5,151 bases of DNA from an uncultured Gammaproteobacteria bacterium (GTDB lineage: Bacteria > Pseudomonadota > Gammaproteobacteria > Rariloculales > Rariloculaceae). The translations under genes and the position numbers were made by a program. Below the pieces are notes generated by a model. It had not been told where the DNA came from. It made no database searches and saw only the letters and a program-made list of their open reading frames with translations. Of this stretch, positions 1-5,151 are shown piece by piece. Positions within the stretch are counted from its first letter, which is position 1; each line of letters begins with the position of its first letter. The DNA lies in the NCBI GenBank assembly GCA_946887385.1, contig CAMPKU010000261.1, forward strand, positions 1-5,151, in the 5' to 3' direction.

Positions 1-1
1 C

Positions 2-2365
2 CTCCACGTCTCTCTTGTAGGGCAGCGACATTGGTGTATTTTAGCCAGCATCTCTTGCGGCGTGGCCTCCGTCTCATCGAAGGTCGGTGCCGCCGCCGCA
101 GAGGTGGAGCGCGGTCTGATCGTGGTCGACGACGCGCACCGGATCGAGGACCCAGCGGTGTTCGAGTTCATCGACCTCATGCTCGAGCGGCTACCGGACC
201 GGTGGGGCATCGTGATCAGCAGCCGCGTGGATCCGCCGCTCGCGCTGCCGCGTCTGCGCGCGCAAGACGACGTGGCCGAGCTCAGGCAAGCGGACCTGCA
301 GTTCGATCAACGCGAGGTGGCCGCGCTCGTTGCAACAGCCGGCGGCGGCCCCGATGCGGCGCAGCTGTGGAAAAGGACCGGCGGCTGGGCCGCGGGCTTG
401 CGCCTCGCGCTCAACGCCGCGAAGCACGGCGTCGGCGGGCCGTCCGGCGCCCAACGCATGGACCGGCAGATGTTCGACTACCTCGCTTCGGAGGTGATCG
501 ACGACATGCCCGGCGAGCTCCGCGAGTTTTTAATGCGTTGCTCGGTGCTGCAGGAGCTCACCGCGGAGCGTTGTGCCGCCGTTTCGGGGAACACGCGCGC
601 GGTGGATCTGCTCGAGGAGATCGAGCGCCGCGGCCTCTTCGTATCCGCGGTCGAGGCACCCGAGCCCGCGTTGACCCTGCACGACCTCTTTCGCGATTGC
701 TTGGGCGAGCGCCTGAAGCGCGAGCATCCAGAGCTGCTGCCCGAGTTGCTGCGCCGCGCCGCCGCGAGCGAGCCCGACCCCATCCGGCGTCTCTCGCTGC
801 TGCTCCGCGCCGGCGCGTGGAGCGAGGCCCAGGCAGTGCTCGAAGACGTAGCCGAGGAGCTGCTCGCGGCGAGCGCGGTCGAGCCGGTTCTTCGGTTGCT
901 CGAGCAGTTTCCGCCGAACGTCCGCGACGAATCGCCGGCGCTTGCGCTCGTCCGCGGCCAGGTGCTCTGGGCGCAGTGGGAATGGCGGCGTACGGCCGAA
1001 GAGATGCGGCGCGCGCGCCTTGGTTTCGAGCGCAGCGGCGACGTGCGCCGCGGCCGGCGCGCACACGTGTTCGAGGCGATAGCGCTCGTCGGCAACGGGC
1101 TGATAGCGGAAAGCGAGGCGCTGCTCGCCACGATCTCGCTCGATGGCGCCGACGTGGAGACGCGTGCGCTGAGCCTTGCGCTGCGCACCTGGCAAGCGAT
1201 CGACGGCAGCAGGTTCGGCGACGTGGCACGCTGCTACTCCGAAGTGCTCGACGTGCTCGAGCAAAGCCAAGAGCTCGAGCTCTGGTATCAATGTTTCCAG
1301 CGGCCGCTCTACGTATGGCTGCCCGGCATGGCGGGGCCGCTCGCAAGATTCGTGGATGGCGTAATGCGGCGCAACGGCGACACACCGTCGCAGATGCGCG
1401 CGATCGCGTTCGTGATGGCCGCCTGGCTCGCGCTGTGGCGTGGCGAGCTGCAGCAGGCGGTCGAGCGCGTGAAGCAGGCGCAAGAAGATGAGCGCTGGCT
1501 CGGCATGCCCGTGCGGCTGCGGATGTTCGTGGGGGTCGTGCGAGCGGCGGTAAGTGCGGTGTGCGGCGAGCGCGCCGCGGCGCTCGAAGCGTTGACGATG
1601 CTGTTGAGCTACTTCGACGCGGCGCCGCTCTCGGGGCCGAGCGCGCAGCCCACGTCGATGTACGCTCACTACGTCTTCTACGGCGTGCGGCTCGCGGATA
1701 CCCTCGGCGACGGCGCCACGCTGCGCGAATTCGCGGAGCGGTTGCCGCCTCCCGAGCGTATCAAGAACCTCTCCATGCTCCGTGCGCCGCTTGCGACGGT
1801 GCCCGCTCGGCTCGCCGCGCTCGACGGCCGCCATGCGGAAGCATGTGCGCGCTGGGCGGAGCTGCTCGAGAGCCCCGCGGCGCTCGACGTGCTCGGTCTC
1901 CTGCAGGAAGCGCGGCTGCGCTACGTGCACGCGCTGTTCGAGCTCGAGCGCCGAGCCGATGCCGCGGCCGAGCTGAAGACGCTGCTCAAAGACGTGGCCG
2001 CGAGCGGCGAGATTGGCGGCGTGTTACTCGCGGGCCACGGCTTGCTGCGCGCATTGGCAGCTGCCGATTGGCGCGGCGAGCTCGAATGGACGGAGCTCGC
2101 AGCGCTGCGCGGCTGGGCGGAGCGGCTCGGCCGCGCGGCCGCGAAACAGGGCGCGCCGAATCACGGGGTCGACGACGGCCCTCTGAGCCCGCGCGAGCGT
2201 GAGGTGCTGGCCCGCATCGCGGCGGGCGACAGCAACAAGGTCATCGCACGTGCGCTCGATCTCTCGCCACACACCGTGAAGCGGCACGTCGCCAACATCC
2301 TCGACAAGCTTGGCACCGGCTCGCGCAGCCAAGCCGCGCGGTGGTACCGGGAGCGCGGCGGCTGA
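2..2365 (+). CDS. MalT/LAL-type LuxR-family transcriptional regulator, 5' end missing
   Basis: Large signal-transducing ATPase-type activator (MalT-like, LAL group), cytoplasmic and DNA-binding. Residues are numbered from the GTG at 62. LIVVDDAH (19-26) is a Walker B-like strand. ISSRVDPPL (52-60) and RTGGWAAGL (105-113) match the conserved SR-DPPL and TEGW-AGL motifs of this family. FDYLASEV (138-145) and LTLHDLF (204-210) mark the winged-helix section. Residues of about 230-690 are Leu/Ala/Arg/Glu-rich helical repeats, as in the MalT effector-sensing region. Residues 708-767 are a complete LuxR/GerE helix-turn-helix with LSPREREVL, NKVIARAL and SPHTVKRHV. The frame stays open to base 2 with no stop, and the Walker A P-loop that should lie roughly 100 residues before Walker B is absent. 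The 767 residues compare with about 900 in MalT. I therefore call it a 5' partial gene. GTG 62 is an alternative start, but no Shine-Dalgarno precedes it. The effector and targets are unknown. The cytochrome operon 136 bases downstream is a possible target. Confidence 0.9.
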   Translation, partial: LHVSLVGQRHWCILASISCGVASVSSKVGAAAAEVERGLIVVDDAHRIEDPAVFEFIDLMLERLPDRWGIVISSRVDPPLALPRLRAQDDVAELRQADLQFDQREVAALVATAGGGPDAAQLWKRTGGWAAGLRLALNAAKHGVGGPSGAQRMDRQMFDYLASEVIDDMPGELREFLMRCSVLQELTAERCAAVSGNTRAVDLLEEIERRGLFVSAVEAPEPALTLHDLFRDCLGERLKREHPELLPELLRRAAASEPDPIRRLSLLLRAGAWSEAQAVLEDVAEELLAASAVEPVLRLLEQFPPNVRDESPALALVRGQVLWAQWEWRRTAEEMRRARLGFERSGDVRRGRRAHVFEAIALVGNGLIAESEALLATISLDGADVETRALSLALRTWQAIDGSRFGDVARCYSEVLDVLEQSQELELWYQCFQRPLYVWLPGMAGPLARFVDGVMRRNGDTPSQMRAIAFVMAAWLALWRGELQQAVERVKQAQEDERWLGMPVRLRMFVGVVRAAVSAVCGERAAALEALTMLLSYFDAAPLSGPSAQPTSMYAHYVFYGVRLADTLGDGATLREFAERLPPPERIKNLSMLRAPLATVPARLAALDGRHAEACARWAELLESPAALDVLGLLQEARLRYVHALFELERRADAAAELKTLLKDVAASGEIGGVLLAGHGLLRALAAADWRGELEWTELAALRGWAERLGRAAAKQGAPNHGVDDGPLSPREREVLARIAAGDSNKVIARALDLSPHTVKRHVANILDKLGTGSRSQAARWYRERGG

Positions 2366-2399
2366 TCGCGTCTGGGCGGATCGCGCTGCACTGATCCCC

Positions 2400-2427
2400 C
2401 CATGGCCCGCCGAGGCGGGCGACATGG
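2400..2427. terminator. Strong GC hairpin after the regulator gene, possible terminator
   Basis: GCCCGCC at 2405-2411 pairs perfectly with GGCGGGC at 2414-2420. The arms are separated only by GA, so in RNA the loop would be four bases with a six-pair stem. The stem can be extended by CCATG at 2400-2404 pairing with CATGG at 2423-2427, leaving GA at 2421-2422 as a bulge. It begins 35 bases after the regulator's stop codon, where a terminator is expected. No run of T follows on either strand, so it is not a classical Rho-independent terminator. It could instead be a 3'-end stabiliser, a factor-assisted terminator or a protein-binding palindrome. Confidence 0.4.
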
Positions 2428-2459
2428 CTCCCCGCGGGCGATGTGGCTTCGCCCCGCCG
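2401..2459. repeat. Three imperfect tandem copies of a ~20-base GC-rich unit
   Basis: The unit CATGGC(C/T)C...CGGGCGA appears at 2401-2422 (22 bases) and again at 2423-2441 (19 bases). The second copy shares both the CATGGC start and the GCGGGCGA end. A third, weaker copy beginning TGTGGC runs 2442-2459. The first copy contains the perfect hairpin. The second has CCGCGG at its centre. The third ends in GCCCCGCCG, close to the GCCCGCCG of copy one. The copies may be operator sites for a regulator or simple slippage products. By eye the first two copies are convincing and the third is marginal. Confidence 0.35.
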
Positions 2460-2493
2460 TTGTGACCATAGCGGTCGGTTTTGGCAACGCGGC
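2456..2493. promoter_or_regulatory. Nested inverted repeat just upstream of the cytochrome operon
   Basis: CGTTG at 2458-2462 pairs with CAACG at 2485-2489, and GC/GGC flanks can extend the pairing to 2456-2493 with a two-base bulge. Inside it, GACC at 2464-2467 pairs with GGTC at 2473-2476. The structure ends only nine bases before the ATG at 2502. It lies where a promoter, operator or translation-controlling leader would sit. No convincing -35/-10 pair can be picked out. The stems are short, so chance pairing in GC-rich DNA is a real alternative. Confidence 0.28.
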
Positions 2494-2501
2494 TTTTCGT
2501 C

Positions 2502-3569
2502 ATGCGGCGGTTACTCGAAGTTGCAGCTCTGATCGCCTGCGGCGCGGCGTTACTCCCGAGCGGTGCCGTGGCCGCCGAGCCGCCCGCGCCCCTACCGCGG
2601 CGCTTAAGCGAAGTTGGGCTGTTCGCGCCGGGCTCGCCGCTCGAGATTCGGCCGGAGCTCGTGCCATTCTCGCCCCAGTATCCGCTCTGGTCCGACGGCG
2701 CGGAGAAGCGCCGCTGGCTCGAGCTGCCGCCCGGCACGTCAGTGAACGCGGCCGACATCGACGCGTGGGAGTTTCCGCCGGGGACGCGCCTCTTCAAAGA
2801 ATTCGCCCTGGCCGGCCGTCCCGTTGAAACGCGGCTCATCGAGCGGCTCGGCGACGGCTCGTGGCGGTTCGCCACGTACGTTTGGCGCGAGGACGGCAGC
2901 GACGCCGACCTCGCGCCGGCCGACGGCATCCGCCGTTTGCCGCGCGCAGGCGCGCCGAACGGCCGCTACGCGATTCCGTCGGAGTACGACTGCCGCGCGT
3001 GCCACGAAGGCTCGGCCGGGCCCGTGCTCGGCTTCAGCGCGCTGCAACTCTCAGGTGACCGCGATGCGTTCGCGCCGAACGCCGAGGCGCTCGATCTCGA
3101 TCAGCTACGCGCGTTCGTCGAGCGCGGCATAGTGCGCAACTTGCCGCCGAACGCTCTCGATGCGCCGCCGCGGATCGCGGCGCAGACACCGGTAGAGCGG
3201 GCGGCGCTCGGCTATCTGCACGGCAACTGCGGGCATTGCCACAGCGCGCCGAGCGCGGCCGGCTCAGCCGTGCCGGTGCCCGTCGTGCTACAGCAATCCG
3301 CGGCCGATCCCGCGGCGAGTGCCGCGCGCACGTTGCGCTCACTCGTCGACACGGCCAGCCGATTCCGTCCGCCTGGCGCTAGCGATGATGCACGCGTCGT
3401 CGCGCCTGGCTCGGCCGGCGCGAGCGTGCTGACCGCGCGCATGCGCTCCCGCGATCCGCGCGTGCAGATGCCGCCGCTCGCCACTGTCGTTCCGGACCCT
3501 GAAGCCCTAGCGCTCATCGAGCGCTGGATCAACCACGATCTGCAGCATCACGAGGACACCAAACCATGA
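2502..3569 (+). CDS. Two-heme c-type cytochrome, SO2930-like family
   Basis: Exported cytochrome of 355 residues that should carry two covalently bound hemes c and move electrons in the periplasm. Residues 1-25 look like a Sec signal peptide: MRR, a hydrophobic stretch, then cleavage near AVA-AE at 24/25. The conserved N-terminal half has LSEVGLF, PLWSDGA (W63), FPPGTRLFKEF, ETRLIER and YVW (126-128), which I recognise from the SO2930 family. Heme sites are CRACH (164-168) and CGHCH (243-247). MPP at 323, followed by a helix ending in ERWIN, is the likely Met-ligand region of the second heme. ATG 2502 is preferred because it gives a normal signal peptide. TTG 2481 is in frame and would add seven residues, and a stop at 2463 closes the frame above it. 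LIAC at residues 10-13 resembles a lipobox, so a lipoprotein is possible, especially from the TTG start. There is no clear Shine-Dalgarno. The stop overlaps the next start as ATGA. Redox partner and substrate pathway are unknown. Confidence 0.88.
   Translation: MRRLLEVAALIACGAALLPSGAVAAEPPAPLPRRLSEVGLFAPGSPLEIRPELVPFSPQYPLWSDGAEKRRWLELPPGTSVNAADIDAWEFPPGTRLFKEFALAGRPVETRLIERLGDGSWRFATYVWREDGSDADLAPADGIRRLPRAGAPNGRYAIPSEYDCRACHEGSAGPVLGFSALQLSGDRDAFAPNAEALDLDQLRAFVERGIVRNLPPNALDAPPRIAAQTPVERAALGYLHGNCGHCHSAPSAAGSAVPVPVVLQQSAADPAASAARTLRSLVDTASRFRPPGASDDARVVAPGSAGASVLTARMRSRDPRVQMPPLATVVPDPEALALIERWINHDLQHHEDTKP
3552..3556 (+). promoter_or_regulatory. Shine-Dalgarno of the small cytochrome
   Basis: GAGGA lies inside the end of the upstream cytochrome gene, nine bases before ATG 3566. 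It supports that start and allows independent as well as coupled initiation at the ATGA overlap. Confidence 0.6.
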
Positions 3570-4144
3570 AGATCCATACCCCCAAGACCACCCTTGCGCT
3601 GGCTGCCGCCATTGCGAGCGGTCTGCTCGCCGGGCGTGCGGCCGCGCAGAGCGGCGCAGCGGGCAACGGCGAGCTCGTCGCACGCGGCAAGTATCTTGTC
3701 ACGACGTCGGCGTGCCACGACTGCCACACGCCGCTGATGCTCGGACCGAACGGCCCCGAGCCGGACTTCTCGCGAATGCTCTCCGGCCATCCGCAGAGTC
3801 TCGAGATGCCGCCGCCGCCGGAGCCGGTTGGTCCGTGGACTTCGGCGTTCAGCGAGACGAACACTGCATGGGCAGGCCCGTGGGGCGTGAGCTTTACGGC
3901 CAATCTCACGCCCGATCCAGACACGGGCTTGGGGCGTTGGACGCTACGTAACTTTGTCGACACCATCCGCAGCGGCCGGCACATGGGCCGCGGACGCGAG
4001 ATCCTGCCGCCGATGCCCATCCCGATGTACAGGAACTTTGCCGACGACGATCTCGCGGCGATCTTCGCATTCCTGCAGAGCATTCCGCCGGTCAGCAATC
4101 GCGTGCCGGAGCCGCGCCCGCCGGCCACGGAGGCTTCGCAATGA
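3566..4144 (+). CDS. Small single-heme c-type cytochrome, exported
   Basis: Periplasmic electron carrier of 192 residues. Residues 1-27 form a Sec signal peptide: a charged MKIHTPK start, an Ala/Leu-rich core, then RAAA with cleavage before Gln28. The only heme-binding site is CHDCH at 50-54, within a GKYLV...ACHDCHTP context typical of cytochromes found as subunits or partners of periplasmic dehydrogenases. Other family-like features are the GPWGVSF...NLTPDPDTGLG segment (Asn113 onward), a GRHMGRG stretch, and ILPPMP with Met150 as the likely axial ligand. A final helix DDLAAIFAFLQSIPPVSN ends the domain. A proline run sits at 82-85. The short Pro-rich C-terminus has no membrane segment, so the mature protein should be soluble. 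The gene overlaps both neighbours by ATGA and is expected to be translated stoichiometrically with the two-heme cytochrome, which suggests a shared electron path. The exact donor and acceptor cannot be told. Confidence 0.87.
   Translation: MKIHTPKTTLALAAAIASGLLAGRAAAQSGAAGNGELVARGKYLVTTSACHDCHTPLMLGPNGPEPDFSRMLSGHPQSLEMPPPPEPVGPWTSAFSETNTAWAGPWGVSFTANLTPDPDTGLGRWTLRNFVDTIRSGRHMGRGREILPPMPIPMYRNFADDDLAAIFAFLQSIPPVSNRVPEPRPPATEASQ
4129..4133 (+). promoter_or_regulatory. Strong Shine-Dalgarno of the acetyltransferase gene
   Basis: GGAGG lies inside the 3' end of the small cytochrome gene, seven bases before ATG 4141. This is near-ideal spacing and favours 4141 over the in-frame ATG at 4153. It is the best ribosome-binding site in the window. 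Confidence 0.7.
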
Positions 4145-5016
4145 CTCGAGAGATGACGGCGCGCGTGGCACTACGCGCCGGCGTACCGGACGATGCGGCT
4201 GCCGCCGGCGCGATTTGCTACGAGGCGTTCAAGTCGATCGCCGGGCGGCACGCATTTCCTGCGGACTTTCCGACGGCCGATGCGGCAACCCGACTCGTCG
4301 CGTCGGTGCTCGCGCGCTCCGACGTGTACTCGGTGGTGGCGCAGCTGAACGGCCGCATCGTCGGCAGCAACTTTCTATGGGAGAACGGCACGATCGCGGG
4401 CATTGGCCCCATCACGATCGACCCGGAAGCGCAAAACGTCGGCATCGGCTGCAGCCTCATGCTCGACGTGCTAGAGCGGGCGCGCCGGCGGCGCTTTGCC
4501 GGCGTGCGCCTCGTGCAGGCCGCGTATCACTCGCGCTCGTTGTCTCTCTATCTCAAGCTCGGCTTCGACGCACGCGAGCCGTTGTCGACGATGCAGGGTG
4601 CGCCGTTGCGGATAAGTCTACCCGGCTACGACGTGCGCGCGGCGCACGCGCGTGATCTCGAGGCGTGCAACGTGCTCAGCCGGAAAGTGCATGGGCACGA
4701 TCGCGCCGGCGATGTCGCCGACGCGATCGCGAGCGGGACCGCGATGGTCGTGGAACGCGGGGAGCGCATCACGGGCTATGCCACCGTCGTTGGGTTTTTC
4801 GGGCATTCGGTTGGCGAGACGAATGGCGATCTGCAAGCGCTCATCGCGGCCGCCGATGGGTTTGCGGGACCGGGGTTCTTGCTGCCTACCCGAAACGCCG
4901 AGCTGATGCGGTGGTGCTTGTGTCACGGGCTTCGCGTGGTGCAGCCGCTCACGCTCATGAGCGTTGGTCTGTACAACGAACCGACCGGAGCGTTCTTGCC
5001 GTCGATTTTGTTCTGA
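4141..5016 (+). CDS. GNAT-family N-acetyltransferase with a second GNAT-like C-terminal half
   Basis: Cytoplasmic acyl-CoA-dependent acetyltransferase of 291 residues; the acceptor is unknown. The N-terminal half (about 7-150) is a GNAT domain. It starts with ARVALRAGVPDDAAAAGAI. Strands V-GSNFLWENG and IGPITIDPE then lead into the acetyl-CoA pyrophosphate-binding motif A, Q98-N-V-G-I-G103, followed by a helix. SRSLSLYLKLGFDAREPL is the typical domain end (Y-K-GF). The C-terminal half (about 155-291) again opens with VRAAHARDLEA. It has AMVVERGERITGYATVVGFFGH (from 201) and ends in LYNEPTGAFLPSILF, resembling the C-terminal GNAT-like domain of two-domain GNAT proteins such as YitH. This half lacks a Q-x-x-G-x-G loop and is probably a non-catalytic or substrate-binding half. 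No signal peptide or membrane segment is seen. Its ATG overlaps the stop of the small cytochrome (ATGA) and it is last in the operon. A role in modifying a metabolite or protein linked to the cytochromes is only a guess. Confidence 0.87.
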   Translation: MTREMTARVALRAGVPDDAAAAGAICYEAFKSIAGRHAFPADFPTADAATRLVASVLARSDVYSVVAQLNGRIVGSNFLWENGTIAGIGPITIDPEAQNVGIGCSLMLDVLERARRRRFAGVRLVQAAYHSRSLSLYLKLGFDAREPLSTMQGAPLRISLPGYDVRAAHARDLEACNVLSRKVHGHDRAGDVADAIASGTAMVVERGERITGYATVVGFFGHSVGETNGDLQALIAAADGFAGPGFLLPTRNAELMRWCLCHGLRVVQPLTLMSVGLYNEPTGAFLPSILF

Positions 5017-5040
5017 CCCGTGTTCATCGTTGACGCGCAA

Positions 5041-5069
5041 CCGCGGTCCTGGCGCGGGACCCTAAGCGG
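5041..5069. terminator. Weak hairpin between convergent genes, possible terminator
   Basis: GGTCC at 5045-5049 pairs with GGACC at 5057-5061 across a seven-base loop. CCGC at 5041-5044 can add an outer stem with GCGG at 5066-5069, leaving CTAA unpaired. It sits 24 bases after the acetyltransferase stop and before the stop of the minus-strand reading frame, a typical place for a shared terminator. There is no T-run, so the call is tentative. Confidence 0.3.
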
Positions 5070-5092
5070 AGACCAACCTCAGAATCCACCTT

Positions 5093-5151
5093 TCACTCCC
5101 ACTCAATCATTTCCGAGCCATTCAACCGATTGTTCTGTCTGGCGTTCTGCG
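5093..5151 (-). CDS. Possible 3' end of a convergent gene, cut by the window edge
   Basis: On the minus strand a frame open from the right edge encodes QNARQNNRLNGSEMIEWE and then a TGA stop (complement of 5093-5095). Of the 18 codons, 13 end in G or C, in keeping with coding DNA of this genome, and the ending is polar with a Trp-Glu finish. The IEWE ending is shared with GMP synthase (GuaA), but the residues before it do not match that family's usual proline-rich ending, so I do not assign a function. The fragment is too short to be sure it is a gene. The convergent layout with the acetyltransferase and the hairpin between them fit a real gene end. Confidence 0.35.
   Translation of the reverse strand, partial: QNARQNNRLNGSEMIEWE

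Noticed and set aside
1270..1283. A perfect 14-base palindrome, AGAGCTCGAGCTCT
   Set aside because: It falls in coding sequence for Glu-Leu-Glu-Leu. Repeated GAG CTC codons, common in this gene, produce it without any regulatory role.
31..1491. A 486-residue open frame on the plus strand within the regulator gene
   Set aside because: It is extremely Arg/Ala-rich with no domain motifs and lies one frame off the clear LuxR/MalT coding frame. Long shadow frames are expected in such GC-rich DNA.
530..1930. A 466-residue open frame on the minus strand within the regulator gene
   Set aside because: It is His/Arg/Glu-rich and low in complexity, the usual antisense shadow of GC-rich coding sequence, and the opposite strand has recognised family motifs throughout.
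2364..2385. Direct repeat GATCGCG at 2364-2370 and 2379-2385
   Set aside because: Seven bases repeated twice in GC-rich DNA, partly inside the stop codon, is well within chance. There is no third copy or symmetry.
2402..2827. Plus-strand frame starting in the spacer (ATG 2402), as a possible small gene
   Set aside because: Its start lies within the hairpin and most of it overlaps the cytochrome in another frame. The composition is that of a shadow frame.
2024..2929. A 301-residue minus-strand frame spanning the spacer and parts of two genes
   Set aside because: It overlaps the LuxR DNA-binding domain and the cytochrome N-terminus in antisense. It is Ser/Arg/Ala-rich with no recognisable fold and no ribosome-binding site.
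4909..4929. WCLCH in the acetyltransferase, resembling a heme-binding CxxCH site
   Set aside because: Only one residue separates the two cysteines, so the spacing is wrong, and the protein has no signal peptide to reach the periplasm where heme c is attached.

Overview
The window is GC-rich DNA with strongly G/C-biased third codon positions. It has periplasmic c-type cytochromes with Sec-type signal peptides and a MalT-like LuxR-family regulator. Together these suggest a high-GC Gram-negative bacterium, most likely a proteobacterium. The genus cannot be read from this sequence, and I see no mobile element, CRISPR array, tRNA or rRNA.

Layout from left to right, all on the plus strand unless stated. 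(1) The first 2365 bases hold most of a large MalT/LAL-type transcriptional regulator. Its Walker B-like strand, SSR-D-P-P sensor-like motif, TGGW-AGL motif, long helical middle and C-terminal LuxR DNA-binding domain are present. The P-loop (Walker A) is not in the window, so the 5' end is either cut off by the window edge or really missing. (2) Bases 2366-2501 are non-coding and unusually structured, with a strong GC hairpin, imperfect tandem copies of a unit of about 20 bases, and a nested inverted repeat just before the next gene. (3) Bases 2502-5016 hold three genes joined by two consecutive ATGA stop/start overlaps: a two-heme cytochrome c resembling the SO2930 family, a small single-heme cytochrome c, and a 291-residue GNAT-type acetyltransferase. 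(4) The last 135 bases contain a weak hairpin and, on the minus strand, what looks like the 3' end of a convergent gene.

The two cytochromes are both exported and made from one transcript, so they probably act together in periplasmic electron transfer. The donor and acceptor are unknown, because no dehydrogenase or oxidase gene lies in the window. The acetyltransferase has no signal peptide and is cytoplasmic, but its start codon overlaps the stop of the small cytochrome and it has the best ribosome-binding site in the window. Its co-expression with the cytochromes is therefore firm, while a functional link is not. The upstream regulator is a natural candidate to control this operon, but only by proximity. 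Nothing here clearly amounts to a new defence or mobile system. The most unusual points are the cytochrome-cytochrome-acetyltransferase coupling, the structured spacer and the unresolved N-terminus of the regulator.
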